Origin: 66-474 sp035249465
GTDB lineage: Bacteria; Pseudomonadota; Gammaproteobacteria; Xanthomonadales; Rhodanobacteraceae
NCBI GenBank assembly: GCA_035249465.1
Contig: DATFGL010000029.1
Coordinates: 1 to 16,563 of the forward strand
Length of the DNA stretch: 16,563 bases
Reading direction: 5' to 3'
The notes beneath the pieces are model-generated. The model worked only from the letters and a program-made list of their open reading frames with translations. It searched no databases and was not told where the DNA came from. The stretch's first letter is position 1. Each line of letters begins with the position of its first letter. The position numbers and the translations under genes are program-made. Of this stretch, positions 12,816 through 16,563 are shown in pieces.

Positions 12816-14015
12816 ATGACCGGCAATCCAGACCCCCCGGGGAAAGGCGCGCTCGTCGACGGCCTGTCGCTGCTCGAAAACGTGAGCCTGCCCGCGGCGG
12901 TGATCTTCGACAGGGCGCTGACGCACAACATCGCATGGATGCAACGCTTCGCCGACGACCACGGCGCGAAACTTGCGCCGCACGGCAAGACCACGATGAC
13001 ACCTGCGCTGTTCCGCCGTCAGATCGATGCCGGCGCATGGGGCATCACGCTGGCGACCGCCACACAGTGCGCCGCAGCGTTCGAACACGGTGCGACGCGC
13101 CTGCTGATGGCCAACCAGCTGGTCGGCACGCCCAACATGGAGATCGTCGCGGGCCTGATCGAACGCGGTGCGGATTACTGTTGCCTGGTCGACAGCACGG
13201 CCAACGTCCAGGCGTTGAACGGATACTTCGGCCAACGCCGTCTCACCGTGCAGGTCCTGATCGAACTCGGCGTGCCCGGCGGCCGTTGTGGCGTGCGCGA
13301 CGATTCCGGACTGCAAACGCTTGTCGACGCGATCGCCGTCTCACCGGCACTCGCGCTGTACGGCATCGAAGGTTACGAGGGCCTGATCGGTGGCGAACAC
13401 GCCGTCGAACACATCCGCAGCTACGGCCGGCGGCTCGTCGACACCGTGCGCGGTCTCATGGATTCGGGCGCATTCGCGGATCGCAAGCCGATCGTCACCG
13501 CCGCGGGTTCGCAATGGTTCGACCTGATCGCCGAGGCTTTCGATCATCCGGACTTGCGCGACCACTGCACGCCGGTGCTGCGGTCCGGTTGTTACGTCGT
13601 GCACGATCACCGCTCGTATCGCGACGCGATGGCCGAAGTGAAAGCGCGCCATCCGGACCTGGACGGCGAACTGCAACCCGCGCTCGCGGTGTTCGCGCAC
13701 GTGCAATCACTGCCCGAACCGGGTCTGGCCGTGGTTGCGATGGGCAAACGCGACATTTCGGTCGATCCCGACCTGCCGATACCGTTGCAGCTGCACCGCC
13801 CCGGCGAGCCCGCGCGGCCATTGACCGGCTGCAGCGTGCGCAAGGTCATGGACCAGCACGCGATGATGGTGATGCCGGAGCATGCGGACATCCGCATCGG
13901 CGACGTCGTGTCCTTCGGCGCATCGCACCCGTGCCTGACGTTCGACAAGTGGCGGCAGGTGTTGCTGGTCGATGACGACCTGCGCGTGCTGGAAGTGATG
14001 CCGACCTTTTTCTAG
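12816..14015 (+). CDS. PLP enzyme of the D-threonine aldolase / D-serine dehydratase-like fold
   Basis: A 399-residue cytosolic enzyme with an alanine-racemase-type barrel. KLAPHGKTTMTP (52-63) carries the probable PLP lysine K58, matching PH-x-K-T of D-threonine aldolase. GIEGYEGLIGGEH, TAAGSQWFD and SGCYVVHDH are barrel-lining segments. The C-terminal beta domain carries GASHPCLTFDKW (368-379), whose H371 and C373 match the metal-binding His/Cys pair of D-serine dehydratase and D-threonine aldolase. Databases often call this family amino acid deaminase or alanine racemase. The likely reaction is aldol cleavage or dehydration of a D-hydroxy-amino acid; the exact substrate is not visible. ATG 12816 matches the N-terminal family start, though its SD is weak; the frame is open back to 12657 but that portion is not conserved-looking. 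Confidence 0.85.
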   Translation: MTGNPDPPGKGALVDGLSLLENVSLPAAVIFDRALTHNIAWMQRFADDHGAKLAPHGKTTMTPALFRRQIDAGAWGITLATATQCAAAFEHGATRLLMANQLVGTPNMEIVAGLIERGADYCCLVDSTANVQALNGYFGQRRLTVQVLIELGVPGGRCGVRDDSGLQTLVDAIAVSPALALYGIEGYEGLIGGEHAVEHIRSYGRRLVDTVRGLMDSGAFADRKPIVTAAGSQWFDLIAEAFDHPDLRDHCTPVLRSGCYVVHDHRSYRDAMAEVKARHPDLDGELQPALAVFAHVQSLPEPGLAVVAMGKRDISVDPDLPIPLQLHRPGEPARPLTGCSVRKVMDQHAMMVMPEHADIRIGDVVSFGASHPCLTFDKWRQVLLVDDDLRVLEVMPTFF

Positions 14016-14040
14016 GGACGCTCCAACAGATACCCGCATT

Positions 14041-14213
14041 CGTCATTCCGGCGAAAGCCGGAACCCAGTGATTCTTTACGCAACGCTTAAAAATGCAAAG
14101 ACACCGGGTCCCGGATGTCGCTTCGCGACTGCGTTTGCAGGATTGCAAACGCGAACGCCGCAGGCGGCGTGTAGCGCGAGCGCCATGGATGGCGCGAGTA
14201 TTCCGGGACGACG
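14041..14213. repeat. REP-like composite element with an array of nested hairpins
   Basis: TTCCGGC (14046-14052) pairs with GCCGGAA (14057-14063) around GAAA. Further on, GTCCCGGA (14108-14115) pairs with TCCGGGAC (14202-14209). This outer stem encloses four short-loop hairpins: GTCGC/GCGAC (14117-14121, 14125-14129), GCGTTTGCA/TGCAAACGC (14131-14139, 14144-14152), ACGCCG/CGGCGT (14155-14160, 14165-14170) and GCGCCA/TGGCGC (14180-14185, 14190-14195). The outer ends CGTCATTCCGG and CCGGGACGACG are imperfect inverted repeats (9 of 11). The head resembles repeats that are dispersed in xanthomonad genomes. It fills most of the gap between the PLP enzyme and the dipeptidase. Confidence 0.65.
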
Positions 14214-14268
14214 AGCAAGATCAAGGGCCCCGGTTGTGCGAACGACGCAGCGTCATCAACGATGTTAG

Positions 14269-14309
14269 GCTCGAACCATCGAGCGACGCGCGCCGCCCAC
14301 GTGCGGCGC
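14269..14309. repeat. Two further hairpins upstream of the dipeptidase gene
   Basis: GCTCG (14269-14273) pairs with CGAGC (14280-14284). GCGCCGC (14290-14296) pairs with GCGGCGC (14303-14309). They could sit in the 5' untranslated region of the dipeptidase mRNA, whose start is 36 nt further on. No known riboswitch core is recognisable. Confidence 0.35.
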
Positions 14310-14344
14310 CCATCGATCCTTCTCATGACCTCACCGGGGACGCC

Positions 14345-15652
14345 ATGACCAAGTACCTTCGAATCGCCGCCTGCCTGCTCGCCGCCTTGCCTTGCATCGC
14401 CCTCGCCGCGCCGCAATCGGCGAAGGACAGGAACCTGCCGGCGCGCGTCGAGCAAGTGCTCGCCGCAACGCCGGTGATCGACGGCCACAACGATCTGCCA
14501 TGGGGCATCCGCAGCGAGCTCGGCAATATCGGCAACATCGATCTCGATGCCGACACTTCCAACCTGCGCAGCAGGACCGGCAGCGGCGACGTGCACCTGA
14601 TGACCGACATCCCGCGTGCGCGCAGGGGCCATCTCGGCGCGCAGTTCTGGTCGGTATGGATTCCGGCTTCCGTCACCGGCCCCGAGGCCGTGCAGACGAC
14701 CTTGGAGCAGATCGACATCGTCCGCACGATGGTGGCGAAGTACCCGAAAGACTTCGAAATGGCGTCCACCGCCGACGACATCCGGCGCATCGAAAAATCC
14801 GGGCGCATCGCCAGCCTGATCGGCGTCGAGGGCGGCCATCAGATCAACAACTCGTTGCCGGTGTTGCGCGACTATTACGCGCTGGGCGTGCGCTACATGA
14901 CGCTGACCCATGGCAAGACCATCGACTGGGCGGATTCCGCCACCGACAAGCCTGCGCACCACGGGCTCACCGCATTCGGCCGAGCGGTGGTGCACGAAAT
15001 GAATCGCCTGGGCATGCTGGTGGACCTCTCGCACGTTTCGCCCGACGCCATGAAGGCCGCGCTCGAAACCACGCAGGCGCCGGTGATCTTTTCGCACTCC
15101 AGCGCGCGCGCGCTGGACGACCACCCGCGCAACGTGCCCAACGACGTGCTGCGGATGGTCAGGCAGAACCACGGCATCGTGATGGCCAACTTCTACTCCG
15201 CTTTCGTCTCCCAGGCCGTTGCGACCTGGAACGCCGACCGCGCCGGCGCATCGGCGAAATTCGATGCGTTGTACGTCGGCCAGCCGGATCGCGCCAAGGC
15301 CGCGATGGACAAATGGGAACGCGAACATCCACAACCCAGGGCCACCATCGCACAAGTGGCGGACCACATCGAACACATCCGCAAGATTGCCGGCATCGGA
15401 AGCGTCGGCATCGGCAGCGACTTCGACGGCATCGAGGTCACGCCCGTGGGCCTGGACGGCGTGGACAAATACCCCGCGCTGTTCGAGGAACTCGCGCGCC
15501 GCGGCTGGAGCGATGACGAACTGGCCGATCTTGCCGGCCGCAACCTGCTGCGCGTGATGCGCGAAGCGGAACAGGTCGCCACCAGATTGCAGGCGCAGGA
15601 AGCCCCTTCAAACGCGACGATCGAGATGGATGCCAGGGACAAGGACGTGTGA
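14345..15652 (+). CDS. Exported membrane dipeptidase (M19, renal dipeptidase family)
   Basis: A 435-residue protein with a signal peptide (MTKYLRIAACLLAALPCIAL, cleavage probably ALA|AP near 22). The M19 zinc ligands are all visible: DGHND (H48, D50), GVEGGH (bridging E162), DLSHVS (H230), FSHSSARAL (H251) and GSDFDG (active-site D359). M19 enzymes hydrolyse dipeptides, including those with a D-residue at the C-terminal side, and some beta-lactam-like bonds. A periplasmic peptide-scavenging role is likely. GGGGA (14336-14340) lies 4 nt before the ATG. Residues about 292-332 form an Ala/Lys/Asp-rich segment between the catalytic blocks, and the last 20 residues look disordered. The adjacent PLP enzyme may use released D-amino acids, but the repeat element between them argues against one operon. 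Confidence 0.93.
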   Translation: MTKYLRIAACLLAALPCIALAAPQSAKDRNLPARVEQVLAATPVIDGHNDLPWGIRSELGNIGNIDLDADTSNLRSRTGSGDVHLMTDIPRARRGHLGAQFWSVWIPASVTGPEAVQTTLEQIDIVRTMVAKYPKDFEMASTADDIRRIEKSGRIASLIGVEGGHQINNSLPVLRDYYALGVRYMTLTHGKTIDWADSATDKPAHHGLTAFGRAVVHEMNRLGMLVDLSHVSPDAMKAALETTQAPVIFSHSSARALDDHPRNVPNDVLRMVRQNHGIVMANFYSAFVSQAVATWNADRAGASAKFDALYVGQPDRAKAAMDKWEREHPQPRATIAQVADHIEHIRKIAGIGSVGIGSDFDGIEVTPVGLDGVDKYPALFEELARRGWSDDELADLAGRNLLRVMREAEQVATRLQAQEAPSNATIEMDARDKDV

Positions 15653-15776
15653 CGGAACACGCGCCCGGATGCGTTCGGGCCAGGATGGTCGATCGCGCAC
15701 GGGAAACTCCAGCTGCAGGCCGTGCATGCAATGCAGCTTGCACGCCCGCGCCTCGAGATTGTCCTCCGGGCTTGCG
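15653..15776. other. Convergent intergenic gap without a clear gene
   Basis: The gap separates the stops of the dipeptidase and the dienelactone-hydrolase-type gene. CGTGCA and TGCACG form a loose inverted repeat near 15722-15745, which might help termination, but no stem followed by a T-run is evident. Confidence 0.3.
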
Positions 15777-16511
15777 CTATTTCAGCGCGCGGTCGAACAA
15801 CGCGAACATTTCGGACCAGCCGCGTTCCGCCGCCGCTTCGTCGTAAACCGGAAAATCGGGTTTCATCCAGCCGTGCGAGGCACCGCGGTACACCTCGCAG
15901 CGATAACGCACGCCCGCATCGTCCAGTGCCTGTTTGAAGCGCTCGACCATTTCCGGTGGGCAACTGCGATCGTTGTCGGCGACCGCGATGTACAACTCCG
16001 CGCGAATCTTCGGTGCCAGCAAGTGCGGACTCGCCGGATCGTCGGTGGCGAGGCGTCCACCGTGGAAGCTGGCCACCGCCGCGACGCGATCGGGAAAGGT
16101 CCCCGCCGCGGTGAGCGCCATGCCGCCGCCCATGCAGAAACCGACGGTGCCGACCGCGCCGCTCACATCGCCGCGCGTATCGAGCCAAGCCAGGAACGCC
16201 TCGGTATCCTGCGCGGCCCTGACGTTGTCCGTGGTCGCCATCAGTGGCCCGACCATGGCCCGGAAATCGCCGGCGAACGCTTCCTTCAGATCCAGCGGGC
16301 CGTACGCACCGTGGCGATGGAACAGATCCGGCACCAGCGCCACGTACCCACCGGCAGCGACGCGTTCCGCGACCTGCAGCAACGCCGGACGGATGCCGAA
16401 CGCATCCATGTACACGATCACGGCCGGCCACGGCCCCGCACCCTCGGGTGTGAAGACATGCGCCGGGCATTGCCCGTCGCGGGTACGGATGCCGACTTCC
16501 TCGTGCTTCAT
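15777..16511 (-). CDS. Dienelactone hydrolase family protein
   Basis: A 244-residue alpha/beta hydrolase. The nucleophile elbow is VGFCMGGGMAL with C126, the typical cysteine of this family. The acid is in VADND (D179 or D181) and the catalytic histidine is H213 in GASHGWM. At the position of the glutamate that gates the cysteine in classical dienelactone hydrolase, this protein has D36 in VYMDAFGIRPAL. There is no signal peptide. Classical members open dienelactones in chlorocatechol degradation, but no catechol-pathway gene is nearby, so a general carboxylesterase or lactonase role is safer. GGAAGG lies about 9 nt before ATG 16511. It converges on the dipeptidase gene with 124 bp between stops. 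Confidence 0.9.
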   Translation of the reverse strand: MKHEEVGIRTRDGQCPAHVFTPEGAGPWPAVIVYMDAFGIRPALLQVAERVAAGGYVALVPDLFHRHGAYGPLDLKEAFAGDFRAMVGPLMATTDNVRAAQDTEAFLAWLDTRGDVSGAVGTVGFCMGGGMALTAAGTFPDRVAAVASFHGGRLATDDPASPHLLAPKIRAELYIAVADNDRSCPPEMVERFKQALDDAGVRYRCEVYRGASHGWMKPDFPVYDEAAAERGWSEMFALFDRALK

Positions 16512-16563
16512 CGTGATCGCCCTTCCAGGCAGCGAGACACACGCAACGACATCGGTACGATGC

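Noticed and set aside
14104..14209. Cloverleaf-like fold considered as a tRNA or tRNA relic
   Set aside because: It has four internal hairpins with wrong arm sizes, no T-loop TTCGA motif, no CCA end and no D-arm signature; a repeat element is the better reading.
14087..15376. A 429-codon minus-strand frame opposite the dipeptidase
   Set aside because: Same pattern of His/Arg/Val-rich shadow coding; the plus strand has all M19 zinc ligands.
1..16563. CRISPR arrays, insertion sequences, prophage genes, rRNA
   Set aside because: No regularly spaced direct repeats, transposase or phage-protein motifs, or conserved rRNA sequences were seen on either strand.

Overview
The window is GC-rich, gene-dense gammaproteobacterial chromosome. 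The gene set and the intergenic repeats (a CGTCATTCCGGCGAAAGCCGG-type repeat at 14041-14060 and a CTTCTCCCTCCGGGAGAAGG-type hairpin at 612-632) suggest the Xanthomonadales/Lysobacterales, perhaps Rhodanobacteraceae. This placement rests on style and context only; there is no rRNA or other marker gene, and I see no tRNA, CRISPR array, IS element or phage gene.

Layout. (a) 1-900 is a degenerate edge: the 3' end of an unrecognised gene, a frameshifted C-terminal remnant of an MmeI-type DNA methyltransferase/restriction enzyme on the minus strand, and a repeat of three hairpins lying at the remnant's broken end. (b) 904-1784 is a bactofilin gene overlapping a zinc-ribbon gene. (c) 2003-4308 is a two-gene ABC importer of the quaternary-amine (OpuC/YehZ/EgtU-like) class; the second gene fuses an N-terminal binding protein to the permease. 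(d) 8512-4312 (minus) is a likely operon: an UndA-like haem-oxygenase-fold diiron protein, a membrane PAS-PAS-GGDEF-EAL cyclic-di-GMP protein and a ChaC-type gamma-glutamylcyclotransferase. A 430-bp leader with a very AT-rich core precedes it. (e) 8943-11688 holds an M14 metallopeptidase, a FrnE-like DsbA oxidoreductase, a MAPEG membrane protein and thioredoxin 2 (trxC). (f) 11767-16511 holds an exported ATP-dependent DNA ligase (Lig E type), a PLP enzyme of the D-threonine aldolase/D-serine dehydratase fold, a hairpin-rich repeat region, an exported M19 membrane dipeptidase and a dienelactone-hydrolase-family protein.

How the genes relate. Most are single housekeeping or accessory units placed divergently or convergently. 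Clear co-transcription units are bactofilin/zinc ribbon (stop/start overlap), ABC ATPase/fusion protein (stop/start overlap) and UndA-like/cyclic-di-GMP/ChaC (58-bp and 27-bp gaps). Thiol chemistry recurs (ChaC, FrnE, MAPEG, TrxC), but these genes are not one operon. The items most worth following are the UndA-like enzyme upstream of a cyclic-di-GMP protein, the binding-protein/permease fusion, the MmeI remnant with its repeat, and the nested hairpin array at 14041-14213. I see no convincing wholly new multi-gene system.
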